A stretch of DNA of 64,000 nt from Flavobacterium sp. KACC 22763 (GTDB lineage Bacteria > Bacteroidota > Bacteroidia > Flavobacteriales > Flavobacteriaceae): assembly GCF_028736155.1 (NCBI RefSeq), contig NZ_CP117879.1:2232001-2296000 (forward strand). The letters are read 5' to 3'. Positions within the stretch are counted from its first letter, which is position 1. The number at the start of each line of letters is the position of its first letter. The notes beneath the pieces were generated by a model. It did not search any database. It had not been told where the DNA came from and worked only from the letters and a program-made list of their open reading frames with translations. The translations under genes and the position numbers were made by a program. Positions 10,375 through 19,107 of the stretch are shown one piece after another.

Positions 10375-13305
10375 TTAAAAATTAAGAATGAATTCGGTGA
10401 TGTTCACATCTGACGGAAGCTGTAATTTTTTTCGAATGCGATAACGGGTATCTTCAACACCACGAACAGAAATTCCTAAAAGCGGAGCAATTTCTTTTGT
10501 ATTAAAGTTCATTCGCAGATAAGCACACAAACGCATATCACGAGGAGTCAATTCTGGATAAGTCGATTTTAATCGTTGCATAAAATTGTCATGCAACTGA
10601 TTAAAGATTTCTTCAAACTCATTCCAATGTTTGTCTCCTTGCAATTCGTGATCAATCAATTTATTGATTTTCGTCAGAAGACTGAAGTTTACATTTGGAT
10701 CGTTTTTCTTATCGATTTGTCCTATCAAGTCTTTAATTGAAAGTAAAATTTCATTTAAATGAATCAAATTGACCGTATTTGAAGCTACTTTAGCATTTTT
10801 AAGATTTATGGTCGTTTGAAGATTCTCTCGAACAATCTCCATATTCTTCTGTTCCAATGTCAGTTTCTGTTCATTAAGTTCTGCACGGCTTCGAAGCAAT
10901 TCTTTTTCCTGATTCTCTATTAATTGACGGCGCTGACGTTCAGCAACAGATTTCTGATATCTCACAATTAAATAAATTACAATACTATAAAGCGCAAAAT
11001 AAAACAAGTAAGCCCAAAAAGTTCTATACCAAGGTGGCAAAACTTCAAATCTAAAAACCGCTTCTTCGCTAACCACATCATAAATATTTTTTGCTCTTAC
11101 GTGAAAAACATATTCGTTTTCAGGCAAATTGGTATATTCTTTTTCGGTCTGAAGACTATAATCTGACCAAGTTGGTTCGAAACCTTCCAGCCAATATTCA
11201 TACTTCGTTGCATCGGCGTCTTCAAAACAAAGCGATGCAAAAGAAAAATGAAGCGCATTATTAGAATATGAAAGTACGATTGAAAGTTTATCATTTATAG
11301 ATCCCGTTTTGTTTGGCAGAACATCATAACGGCTAGAAAACAACAAGCTATCTTTCGGAAAAATACATTTTACTTCAGAAATAACAGCTTTATATTTTGT
11401 TTGATATTTCTTGTTTTTAATGGCGCTATAATGAATCAGCCCTTCTTGCGTACCAAAAAAGACATCACCGCTTTTTGTAGTCTGAATATTTTCAAAACCT
11501 GGAACATACAAATATCCAAGCTTTCGAAAAGGTAGTTCTTCAATCTTAAAACTTCCATTTTTCTGTCTGCTCATTTTTCCAGTATTTTCGCCAGAAATGT
11601 ACCAGATATTATTCTGCTGATCTGGTTTCAATAATCGAATATGATTTTCTAACCCCAAATATTTTTTAAAAACTGGATCTGGAATCATTTTTTTCGAAGA
11701 CACATCCTGTCTATAAACGCCTTTTGTTGTGCCAAACAAAATCTGATTATCGACTTTAAAAGTATTCAAAAACAAACTAGAAGGAAAACCATTTTTATCA
11801 TTATAAAATTGAATATCAACAACAGAATCAAATGTTGCATTGAATTTGAGTTTATAAATTCCTTTGTATCCGTGCGCAATCCAAATGTTTCCTTGTTTAT
11901 CGGTTTCCATAATTCTGCTGCTTTCTTCAAAACCTTTTATTCGATGCTGAAAAACCCAAGAACCATTAATTTTCTTCAAGAGATACAATCCCGTATAACC
12001 GCCAACAAGCAATAAATCAGGATGATTCGGAATTAAAATTCCCTGCCAAGCGCCATCAATCTTGGCTAACGCTTTCGCGGAATTTCCACTGATTTCGAAT
12101 ATTCCGTTTTTTTCAAAAGCCAGCAACGAATTTCCAAAAACACCCACATTCCAAACCATTTCAGACATTCCAGAAATATGCTGAAAGCTTACGTTTTCTC
12201 TTTTTCCGCTTTTATAAGCTTCCCAATTCAGCCAAAATAAACCGTTGTCTGTACCGATATATAATTTATTTTGGTAAATCTGACTGCAATAAATTTTGGT
12301 TTCAGAATTAGTACCATCAATAATTTTAGATAAAGGAGAAGAAATCTGAACTAATGAAATCCCCCCTTTGAGCGTCACCCATAAATTTTCTTCTTTATCA
12401 ATTCTAAAATTAGTTACATACTCATTCTGAAGTCCCATTTGTTTGTCAATATGCTGAATCAAATGACCCTCACTATCTATAACTATCAATCCAGATTGAC
12501 GGGTTCCAATTCCGAAATATCCATCAGAGAGCTGAATTCCTGCCGAAATCTGATTCTGCTTTAACAAATGATCTACTTCTGTTACAAATGGTTTAATTTG
12601 GCTCCCGTCAAAAACCAAAAGGCCATTTTTTTGAGTGAATAATAAAAAGTCTTTTTTCGTTTGAAAAATCTTTCTAACCTGCATTCCAACAAACTGCTGG
12701 CCATTTTCTATAGGGATTAACGCATTGCCTTTTAGCTTTAGTAAGCCTTTTTCATTATCCGAAACATAAATTTCTTTTCCTACTTCGAAGAAATCATCAA
12801 AAGAAGTTTTTGCATTTATAACTTTTATTTGATTGCTTTTATAGATAAAAATTCTTTCGTAGGAGAAAAAAATCACTTCACCATTTCGAATGATCGTATG
12901 AAGCACATCTCCAAAATTTCGAGCCGCTTTAGGGAGCATTTTTACGAAAGAACTATATCGATACTGTCCGTTTGGAAGCCGAATCACAAAGCCAAAATCG
13001 CCTTGAGCGCCAACATAGATTTTATCATTTTGATCAATCGCCATAGAGCGAACCATACTGCGGTTTTCTGGCTGTGTCACAATGCCCCAACGCACACCAT
13101 CGAATTGCATGATTCCAAAATGATTGGCAAAAAACATCATACCTTTAGAATCTTGTAAAACATCCCAATTCTCTGATGCTGCTTTATAATCTTTCGGACT
13201 ATAATTGGCTATAAAAGGAACTCCAATCTTTTTGATTTGAGAATTGATAATTGGAGAAATAAATAAAAGTGATAGAAATAAAATCTTGATTTTAAGTTTC
13301 GTCAT
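10375..13305 (-). CDS. Membrane-anchored two-component-type propeller regulator with C-terminal LuxR HTH and no kinase
   Basis: 976 residues. A signal peptide or anchor (1-23) is followed by a long periplasmic beta-propeller (repeated phrases such as DKIYVGAQGDFGF and ENLWVTLKGGI), a Y_Y_Y domain (about 690-757), one membrane helix (about 761-783), a charged coiled coil (784-845) and a LuxR/GerE-like HTH (about 917-970, LTPRDMRLCAYLRM to VEDTRYRIRKKL). There is no histidine kinase, ATPase or receiver domain. It would sense a glycan fragment in the periplasm and act on DNA directly. Its position suggests control of the downstream GH16, GH64 and GH18 genes. Confidence 0.82.
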   Translation of the reverse strand: MTKLKIKILFLSLLFISPIINSQIKKIGVPFIANYSPKDYKAASENWDVLQDSKGMMFFANHFGIMQFDGVRWGIVTQPENRSMVRSMAIDQNDKIYVGAQGDFGFVIRLPNGQYRYSSFVKMLPKAARNFGDVLHTIIRNGEVIFFSYERIFIYKSNQIKVINAKTSFDDFFEVGKEIYVSDNEKGLLKLKGNALIPIENGQQFVGMQVRKIFQTKKDFLLFTQKNGLLVFDGSQIKPFVTEVDHLLKQNQISAGIQLSDGYFGIGTRQSGLIVIDSEGHLIQHIDKQMGLQNEYVTNFRIDKEENLWVTLKGGISLVQISSPLSKIIDGTNSETKIYCSQIYQNKLYIGTDNGLFWLNWEAYKSGKRENVSFQHISGMSEMVWNVGVFGNSLLAFEKNGIFEISGNSAKALAKIDGAWQGILIPNHPDLLLVGGYTGLYLLKKINGSWVFQHRIKGFEESSRIMETDKQGNIWIAHGYKGIYKLKFNATFDSVVDIQFYNDKNGFPSSLFLNTFKVDNQILFGTTKGVYRQDVSSKKMIPDPVFKKYLGLENHIRLLKPDQQNNIWYISGENTGKMSRQKNGSFKIEELPFRKLGYLYVPGFENIQTTKSGDVFFGTQEGLIHYSAIKNKKYQTKYKAVISEVKCIFPKDSLLFSSRYDVLPNKTGSINDKLSIVLSYSNNALHFSFASLCFEDADATKYEYWLEGFEPTWSDYSLQTEKEYTNLPENEYVFHVRAKNIYDVVSEEAVFRFEVLPPWYRTFWAYLFYFALYSIVIYLIVRYQKSVAERQRRQLIENQEKELLRSRAELNEQKLTLEQKNMEIVRENLQTTINLKNAKVASNTVNLIHLNEILLSIKDLIGQIDKKNDPNVNFSLLTKINKLIDHELQGDKHWNEFEEIFNQLHDNFMQRLKSTYPELTPRDMRLCAYLRMNFNTKEIAPLLGISVRGVEDTRYRIRKKLQLPSDVNITEFILNF

Positions 13306-13465
13306 TTTGTTACAGTCTGTAGGTTAATGCAGCGACTTTGGGAAATCACTTTCTAAAAAGGACTCTTTGGGAAAAATCATTCTTTAGGGCAAAAAACATT
13401 TCTTTTTAAATGTAACAATAACAATTATTCATTATTATCAAACCAAAAAAGAGAATATCGAAACT

Positions 13466-13494
13466 CAAATATATAAATTTTTACTTTAATGCAA
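13466..13494 (-). promoter_or_regulatory. Candidate promoter of the propeller regulator gene
   Basis: On the minus strand TATATTTG (13473-13466) matches the Bacteroidota -7 element TAnnTTTG, and TTG (13494-13492) lies 18 nt upstream. It would leave a leader of about 155 nt. Apart from this, 13306-13568 shows nothing but AT-rich sequence. Confidence 0.45.
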
Positions 13495-13568
13495 CAAATT
13501 ACATTTTAATAGAAGAATTTGATAATTAGAAAATGTATCAATTAGAAAATTAAACTTTGTCATACAAG

Positions 13569-13601
13569 AAACCCGACAGGTTTTAAAAACCTGTCGGGTT
13601 T
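13569..13601. terminator. Perfect 16-bp hairpin after the HAD gene
   Basis: AAACCCGACAGGTTTT (13569-13584) and its exact complement (13586-13601) are separated by one A. The hairpin lies 22 bp beyond the stop of the minus-strand HAD gene. The core CAGGTTTTTAAAACCTG is of the same type as the double palindromes at 19.1 kb. It may act as a terminator or be a single-hairpin member of that repeat class. Confidence 0.6.
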
Positions 13602-13623
13602 AACTTGAAACTTGAAACAAAAC

Positions 13624-14268
13624 TTAGATTCCCAGTTTTTCACTCAAATCCTCATACGAACTAAAAAGCTCTGCTCCTTCTTCTTGTAAATCTTCGTTAT
13701 TAAAGCCATTTGCAAAACCATACACTTTAAATCCGCCACTTACGCCAGCTTTTACACCAGCCTTACTGTCTTCAACCACAATACAATCTTTTACTTCAAA
13801 TCCCATTACTGCAGCCGCATGAAGAAATATTCCAGGTTCTGGTTTCCAGCTGCCAATTTGATACGAACTGAATATTTTATTTTCGAATCTATCCAACAGT
13901 CCTGCTACTTCAAGATTTAAACGAATTTTATCTACTGGTCCGCTTGATGCAACGCAATACGGAATTTTCAATTTTTCAATATTTTCGATAAAATCTACAA
14001 TGCCTTTCATTGGTTTAACTTGAGTTTTAAAAGCTTCAAAACTCTTTTCGCGATATTCTGTTTCAAAATTTTCAGGAAGTTTCTGATCGATTGCTTCTTC
14101 AATGTGTCTGAAACAATCTTTTAGATTTCGGCCATTAAAATGACGGTACGCATCTTCCAATTCCATTTCAAATCCATGTTCTTGTGCCATTTCCAGCAAT
14201 ATTCCGTTACCGATTTTCTCTGTATCGACCAAAACTCCGTCACAATCGAAAATAATACATTTAACCAT
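13624..14268 (-). CDS. HAD-superfamily phosphatase, beta-phosphoglucomutase-like / 6-phosphogluconate phosphatase-like
   Basis: 214 residues, complete. Motif I is DCDGVLVDT near the N-terminus (nucleophile and acid/base aspartates), motif II is the serine in YCVASSGP, and K with VVEDSKAGVKAG gives motifs III/IV. The helical cap between motifs I and II is typical of the beta-phosphoglucomutase / YieH subgroup, which dephosphorylates small sugar phosphates such as 6-phosphogluconate. The substrate cannot be fixed. It sits beside uronate catabolic genes, so a role in clearing sugar-acid phosphates is plausible. Confidence 0.78.
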   Translation of the reverse strand: MVKCIIFDCDGVLVDTEKIGNGILLEMAQEHGFEMELEDAYRHFNGRNLKDCFRHIEEAIDQKLPENFETEYREKSFEAFKTQVKPMKGIVDFIENIEKLKIPYCVASSGPVDKIRLNLEVAGLLDRFENKIFSSYQIGSWKPEPGIFLHAAAVMGFEVKDCIVVEDSKAGVKAGVSGGFKVYGFANGFNNEDLQEEGAELFSSYEDLSEKLGI

Positions 14269-14378
14269 TTCTGTTGATTTTCATTTAGTTATAAATTCCT
14301 CCTGAAGTAAAATCAGGAAATGTAAATTACGAAAAATAATCTATTTCATTTTCAAAGCTTTTCTGTTCATTTTCAAGT

Positions 14379-14390
14379 TTCTGTACAGAA
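14379..14390. promoter_or_regulatory. 12-bp perfect palindrome TTCTGTACAGAA upstream of DUF4861 gene
   Basis: The palindrome lies about 90 bp before the TTG start. A near -7 match TATTTTCG follows. It is a plausible operator, but no second copy was found by eye, so the regulator is unknown. Confidence 0.3.
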
Positions 14391-14482
14391 TTACTCCTAT
14401 TCTGTATTTTCGTTTAAGTTTTGATTTGTACTTTTATAATCCTATCAAACCTATTTTTTAAAATATTAAAACCCACAGAATT

Positions 14483-15646
14483 TTGAAAAAACATCTTTTT
14501 ATCATAACCATTCTGACAGCCAATTTTGCTGCTTTTTCTCAGAATAAAACCATCACTATTACCAACCATTTAAAAGTTGACAGAGAATTTGAAACCATAG
14601 AATTAACTAAAAAGTCTCTTGGATTAGCTGCCAATGCTAAACTCGAAGAGTATGTTGTAAAAAATGGAAATGCATTTTTAGAAACTCAAACCGTAGATAA
14701 CGATGGCGACGGAAAAGCAGATGTATTGCTTTTTCAGCCAAAAATTAAAGCTTCTTCAAAACAGGATTTTGAAGTATTGGTTAGCACAAATCCTAATGCT
14801 TCAAAAGTAGCTAGCTGTTATTCTCGCTTTGTTCCTGAACGTACAGACGACTACGCTTGGGAAAACAACAAAGTCGCTTTTAGAACTTACGGTCCTGTAG
14901 CTCAAAAAATGGTGGAAGATAAAATTCCCGGCGGAACTCTAACCAGCGGAATCGATGCTTGGCTAAAAAGAGTCGATTATCCGATTATTAATAAATGGTA
15001 CGAAAAAGCCACTAACGGAACAGGAACGTATCATAAAGATACCGGCGAAGGTTTGGATAACTTTCACGTAGGTGACAGCCGCGGTGTGGGCGGAATAGCC
15101 GTAAATGTTGATGGAAAATATTATTTTTCTAAAAATTTCATCAGCTGGAAAACCATTACAACAGGTCCAATCAGAACGAGCTTTATTTTGACTTATGCAG
15201 ATTGGGATGCAAAAGGCAATAAAATAACAGAATCTAAATTAATCAGTTTAGATTACGGAAGTCAGCTTTCTCGTTTTGAAATCAATATTACAGGAACTAA
15301 AGAAATTGCTGCTGGATTAACGCTTCATGAGAAAAAAGGAACTATTGGCACAAATGTAAAAGAAGGCTGGCTGAGTTATTGGGAGCCAATCGACGATTCT
15401 GAAATTGGAATTGGTCTTGTAGCTCCAAAAAACACTTTATTAAGTTTTGACAATCATGTAACAGACGAAAAAGACTTAAGTAATCTATACGGAAATATTG
15501 CTGTCAAAAACAACAAAGCTATTTATTACGTTGGTTTTGGATGGAAAAAAGGAAGTCCGTTTCAAACTAAACAAGAATGGGAAAAATATTTGAGTTCTTT
15601 TGCGGAGAAGATTAATAATCCTTTGATTGTAAAGGTTAAAAAGTGA
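14483..15646 (+). CDS. DUF4861-family secreted protein of a glycan-utilisation locus
   Basis: 387 residues from a TTG start. The frame has a TAA at 14459-14461 and no ATG before the signal peptide KKHLFIITILTANFAAFSQ, so TTG is the only sensible start. The body has the family features: a DNDGDGKADVLLFQ segment, an ENNKVAFRTYGP block and a GVGGIAV block. DUF4861 proteins are common in pectin- and uronate-type PULs and have no settled biochemical role; the fold is probably a carbohydrate-active beta-rich domain. A second, longer member lies at 59680-60969 beside a GH28 gene. Confidence 0.8.
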   Translation: MKKHLFIITILTANFAAFSQNKTITITNHLKVDREFETIELTKKSLGLAANAKLEEYVVKNGNAFLETQTVDNDGDGKADVLLFQPKIKASSKQDFEVLVSTNPNASKVASCYSRFVPERTDDYAWENNKVAFRTYGPVAQKMVEDKIPGGTLTSGIDAWLKRVDYPIINKWYEKATNGTGTYHKDTGEGLDNFHVGDSRGVGGIAVNVDGKYYFSKNFISWKTITTGPIRTSFILTYADWDAKGNKITESKLISLDYGSQLSRFEINITGTKEIAAGLTLHEKKGTIGTNVKEGWLSYWEPIDDSEIGIGLVAPKNTLLSFDNHVTDEKDLSNLYGNIAVKNNKAIYYVGFGWKKGSPFQTKQEWEKYLSSFAEKINNPLIVKVKK

Positions 15647-15690
15647 TTTTTTTTTGCCACTAAGGCACAAAGACGCAAAGTTTTTAAATA

Positions 15691-15766
15691 TAGCCCGTGG
15701 TTTCAACCACGGGAAACGAATTGATATTACACATTATTACGTTCCCGTGGTTGAAACCACGGGCTA
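15691..15766. repeat. Double palindrome (inverted pair of self-complementary hairpins)
   Basis: A 25-nt unit at 15691-15715 reads CCCGTGGTTTCAACCACGGG in its core, self-complementary apart from the central TC. Its exact inverted copy is at 15742-15766 and the spacer is 26 nt. It lies between the convergent DUF4861 and LacI genes. GCAAAG-type words (15661-15680) precede it and another short palindrome, ACCTGACAGGT, follows at about 15800. Confidence 0.85.
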
Positions 15767-15825
15767 TGATATCAAACCATTTGTAATTGTGTAACAATAC
15801 CTGACAGGTATAATAATTATAAAGT

Positions 15826-16857
15826 TTACTTCCTAACAGGAAAATAATTCTCCTTCAAAATAATCTCCAACGGAATATAATGTGTCTTTTCAGTTTCTTC
15901 TTGAAGAACTAATTTTTTATACAAATAATTAATTCCTAAATAGCCCTGTTCTTCTGGCCTTTGATTGATTAAGAAATCAATTACACCTTTGTTTAAGTAT
16001 TCTATATTTTCCTTTAGCAAATCAAAACCAATAATTCGAACACCTTTTATATTGTTTTTATTTAAAAAATCGGCCACAATGTAAGCTCTCGAATTGGGTA
16101 CAAAAACACTGTTTACTCCAGAAAACATTTCCAAATTCAGCTGATCGATTCCCGAATCTTTTAATGTCACTTCTGAGAATTTAAAATGAGTCAATTCATT
16201 ATGATCTTCAAAATAAGAGTAAAATCCTTTGATACGCTGCTGATACACAGAAGTACTTTCAATCTCTCGGGTGATTTTAAAAATTAGAACCTGTCTTTCA
16301 TTTTTCACTGCAAAACTGATTAATCTTCCTGCCAAATATCCGCTCTGAAAAGCATCTTGTCCCACATAAGCATGTTCATTTTCTTCAGAGATATTCGAAT
16401 CGATCATAACAACTGGAATATTTTTCTTTTCGTACTCCTTTAAAAACCGAACTGAATCATCATAAAAAATTGGAGCAAATAACAAACCGTCGCATTCAAA
16501 CTTCATTACTTTCTGCACCGTTTCTTTAAAAGACACCACATTATAATCGTAGAAAAAATAATCTAACACGATTCCGAATTTGCTGAACTCCAAAGCCGCT
16601 TTTTCAATACCATCTGCCTGACTTTTCCAATACTCTAAAGTTTCAGATTTTGGAAGAAAAACGGCAAAATGAAATTTCTTGTTCAATGCCAGATTGCTTG
16701 CCAGAATATTTCGCGTATAACCAAACTCTTCAATAATGGCATTCACCTTGTCAACAGTTTCCTGCGCCACTTGTCCGCGTTTGTGTATAATCCTGTCTAC
16801 TGTTCCAGCAGAGACATTCGCTAATTCGGCAATTTTTTTTATTGTTATGATATTGAT
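15826..16857 (-). CDS. LacI-family transcriptional regulator with a non-standard start codon
   Basis: About 343 residues. The usual HTH is fully encoded upstream of the first GTG (16770): ITIKKIAELANVSAGTVDR, then IIHKRGQVAQETVDKVN, followed by a Peripla_BP-type sensor domain (FHFAVFLPKSETLEYWKSQADG onward). The frame is open back to 16905 but has no ATG, GTG or TTG there, so initiation must use ATC, ATT, ATA or another rare codon; I placed it at ATC 16857. It is divergent from the uronate operon and is the likely repressor of 17018-20397. The sensed ligand is probably a sugar acid (inference). Confidence 0.8.
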   Translation of the reverse strand: MNIITIKKIAELANVSAGTVDRIIHKRGQVAQETVDKVNAIIEEFGYTRNILASNLALNKKFHFAVFLPKSETLEYWKSQADGIEKAALEFSKFGIVLDYFFYDYNVVSFKETVQKVMKFECDGLLFAPIFYDDSVRFLKEYEKKNIPVVMIDSNISEENEHAYVGQDAFQSGYLAGRLISFAVKNERQVLIFKITREIESTSVYQQRIKGFYSYFEDHNELTHFKFSEVTLKDSGIDQLNLEMFSGVNSVFVPNSRAYIVADFLNKNNIKGVRIIGFDLLKENIEYLNKGVIDFLINQRPEEQGYLGINYLYKKLVLQEETEKTHYIPLEIILKENYFPVRK

Positions 16858-16919
16858 TCTTTTTAAGTTAAAAATATAAAAGTAGTGAGGTAAAATTAAT
16901 TTATTTTATCACAAATAAG

Positions 16920-16949
16920 TTGTTTTACATCACATTTTGCATACATTTG
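16920..16949 (+). promoter_or_regulatory. Promoter of the uronate operon
   Basis: TTG at 16920-16922, a 19-nt spacer and TACATTTG at 16942-16949 match the Bacteroidota -33/-7 consensus exactly. The start point would fall near 16955, over the palindromes described next, leaving a 60-nt leader before the YhcH gene. Confidence 0.75.
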
Positions 16950-16953
16950 TAAA

Positions 16954-16970
16954 ACACCGTGTACGCACAC
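16954..16970. promoter_or_regulatory. Candidate LacI operator overlapping the start point
   Basis: The stretch ACACCGTGTACGCACAC contains two overlapping palindromes: ACAC-C-GTGT at 16954-16962 and GTGT-ACGC-ACAC at 16959-16970. It sits right at the predicted transcription start, where a LacI-type repressor would block initiation. Confidence 0.5.
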
Positions 16971-17017
16971 GCAAATATACACATAACATTAAAAAACCAA
17001 AATAAAAACCGTACAAA

Positions 17018-17467
17018 ATGATAATAGACTCATTGCATAATGCAGCAAAATACTATGGTCTGCATCCAAATTTCAAAAAAGCTTTTGATTATGTAAACCA
17101 AAATGACATTGCCAATCTTGAAGAAGGAGCATATGAAATTGGCGAAGGTTTAAAACTAATTGTAATTGTTGGCGAAGGAAGCACGAGAGAAGAAAGTATT
17201 AAAGGTTTTGAGTGCCACGACAAAAACATCGATATCCAGATTTCTATAATTGGCCCAGAAACTTTTGCATGGAAACCTAGAGAAAAATGCATCAGCCCAA
17301 ATGGAGATTATAGTGACGAAAGAGATGTTCGTTTCTTTCATGACAAACCAGATATGTTTTTTGAAATAAAAGAAAATCAATTTACAATTCTGTTTCCAGA
17401 AGATGTGCATTCTGCAATGATTGGAAGCGGACCATTGAAAAAAATTGTTATTAAAGTAAAAATATAA
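17018..17467 (+). CDS. YhcH/YjgK/YiaL family cupin protein
   Basis: 149 residues, full family length. The cupin core includes GFECHDKNIDIQISIIGPE and FTILFPEDVHSAMIG, with the histidines and glutamates that bind the metal in this family. Members (YhcH, YiaL, EbgC-like) sit in sialic-acid, gulonate and uronate operons and are thought to help sugar anomerisation or isomerisation; the precise reaction here is not known. It is the first gene of the operon, directly after the LacI-controlled promoter, and only 3 bases separate it from the aldolase gene. Confidence 0.85.
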   Translation: MIIDSLHNAAKYYGLHPNFKKAFDYVNQNDIANLEEGAYEIGEGLKLIVIVGEGSTREESIKGFECHDKNIDIQISIIGPETFAWKPREKCISPNGDYSDERDVRFFHDKPDMFFEIKENQFTILFPEDVHSAMIGSGPLKKIVIKVKI

Positions 17468-17470
17468 GTA

Positions 17471-18133
17471 ATGAGTACCATTCAGAACTCTATCGATGTT
17501 ATTTTAAAACAAGGAATGCTTCCTCTCTATTTTAATGCTGACGAAAGTAAAAGTATTGCCATTTTAAAAACGCTTTACAGTGCAGGAATTAGAGCTGTGG
17601 AATATACAAGCCGTGGCCCTGAAGCGCTTTCAAACTTCAAAAAATTAGTGGAGATCAGAAATGCTGAAATGCCTGAAATGCTTTTAGGAATTGGAACTAT
17701 CAAAAATTTAGCACAAGCTGAAACCTATTATTTAGAAGGAGCTGACTTTTTTATAAGCCCAGGATTTGTTCCTGAAATTGCTTCGTTTTCAATTGCTAAA
17801 GAAGTTTTGTACGCTCCAGGATGCATGACGCCAACAGAAATTATTGCAGCTGAAAATGCCGGAATAAAATTCATTAAACTTTTTCCTGGAAATATTTTAG
17901 GATCAGATTTTATGAGTGCCATAAAAGATGTTTTCCCTGATTTAATTTTTATGCCAACTGGAGGTGTTGACACTACGAGACAAAGCATTGAAACTTGGTT
18001 TAATGCTGGGGTTTCTGCTATTGGAATGGGCAGCAAATTAATTAGCAAAGAAGTAATGGAATACGGCGCTTATGAGACAATTGAAAAAGAAACTAAAAGG
18101 GTTTTGGATCTGATAGAAACTATCAGAAAGTAA
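17471..18133 (+). CDS. eda: 2-dehydro-3-deoxy-phosphogluconate (KDPG) aldolase
   Basis: 220 residues. A class I aldolase of the KDPG/KHG family: VEYTSR at 43-48 holds the catalytic glutamate (E44), and KFIKLFPG at 133-140 holds the Schiff-base lysine (K136). The glycine-rich phosphate site is MPTGGVD and AIGMGSKL. It splits KDPG to pyruvate and glyceraldehyde-3-phosphate, the last step of uronate breakdown. The KDG kinase that makes KDPG is not in the window. Confidence 0.92.
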   Translation: MSTIQNSIDVILKQGMLPLYFNADESKSIAILKTLYSAGIRAVEYTSRGPEALSNFKKLVEIRNAEMPEMLLGIGTIKNLAQAETYYLEGADFFISPGFVPEIASFSIAKEVLYAPGCMTPTEIIAAENAGIKFIKLFPGNILGSDFMSAIKDVFPDLIFMPTGGVDTTRQSIETWFNAGVSAIGMGSKLISKEVMEYGAYETIEKETKRVLDLIETIRK

Positions 18134-18253
18134 ATTCCAAATTTGAAAACCCAAATTCCAAATTCAGTTTGAACTAAAAGGCTAATTAAATCAAAAAAGT
18201 AAAAATTAATTATATAAAAATGTGCTTTATTTCCAAATTGGAATTTGGAATTT
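18132..18253. repeat. Inverted repeat built from AAATTCCAAATT words
   Basis: Two direct copies of AAATTCCAAATT-like words (18132-18145 and 18151-18167) face the complementary AATTGGAATTTGGAATTT (18236-18253). It fills the gap between the aldolase and oxidoreductase genes of one operon. Confidence 0.7.
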
Positions 18254-18278
18254 AAAGTATTGAAAATTTAAAATTAAA

Positions 18279-19091
18279 ATGGATTCGATATTTAATTTAA
18301 AAGGAAAAATTGCATTAATAACAGGTGGCGCTGGTGTTTTAGGAAGCAGATTTGCAAATGTTTTGGCGCAGCAAGGTGTTGTGGTCGGAATCGTTTCTCA
18401 ATCTTTAGAAAAAGCCGAAAATACAGTAAAAGACATTGAAGCAAATGGCGGAAAAGGTTTTGCTGTTCAAGCCAATGTTTTAAACAAAGAAGAATTAGAA
18501 AAAGCCAAAGATTTTATTGTTGAAAAATACGGACGTCTTGATATTCTAATCAATGCTGCTGGCGGAAATATGCCAGGCGCGACAATTCAACCAGACCAAG
18601 CTGTTTATGACATGAAAAGTGATGATCTGCAAAAAGTGGTCGATTTGAACATTATTGGAACCATGCTTCCTACTCAGGTTTTTGCGGAACTTTTTGCTAA
18701 ACAGAAATCAGGAAATATTATCAACATTTCATCGGCATCGGCACAAAGACCTTTAACAAGAGTTGTAGGTTATTCGGCTTCTAAAGCAGCGATTGATAAT
18801 TTCACACAATGGATGGCGGTTGAATTGGCTCAAAAATATGGCGAAGGTCTTCGTGTAAATGCTATTTCTCCTGGATTTTTTATTGGTGAACAAAATCGTG
18901 CTTTACTATTGACCCCAGAAGGAAAACTGACTCCAAGAGGTGAAAAAATCATTGATCATACGCCAATGGGAAGATTTGGAACTCCAGAAGATATTGACGG
19001 TGCGCTTTTATTTTTATGCAGCGACATGTCAAAATTCGTAACGGGAACAATCTTAAAAGTTGACGGCGGATTTGCCGCAACAAGTATTTAA
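18279..19091 (+). CDS. SDR-family D-mannonate oxidoreductase (fructuronate reductase)
   Basis: 270 residues. A classical short-chain dehydrogenase: the NAD(P) site TGGAGVLGSRFA sits near the start, then NAAGG, catalytic serine in NISSASA, YSASKAA with tyrosine and lysine, and ISPGFF. Between mannonate dehydratase and KDPG aldolase it most likely reduces fructuronate to D-mannonate, the SDR substitute for UxuB used by many Bacteroidota. A gluconate 5-dehydrogenase-like activity is the main alternative. The start is set by ATG 18279 directly after the repeat. Confidence 0.8.
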   Translation: MDSIFNLKGKIALITGGAGVLGSRFANVLAQQGVVVGIVSQSLEKAENTVKDIEANGGKGFAVQANVLNKEELEKAKDFIVEKYGRLDILINAAGGNMPGATIQPDQAVYDMKSDDLQKVVDLNIIGTMLPTQVFAELFAKQKSGNIINISSASAQRPLTRVVGYSASKAAIDNFTQWMAVELAQKYGEGLRVNAISPGFFIGEQNRALLLTPEGKLTPRGEKIIDHTPMGRFGTPEDIDGALLFLCSDMSKFVTGTILKVDGGFAATSI

Positions 19092-19107
19092 GAGTTAGTC
19101 CAATCTC

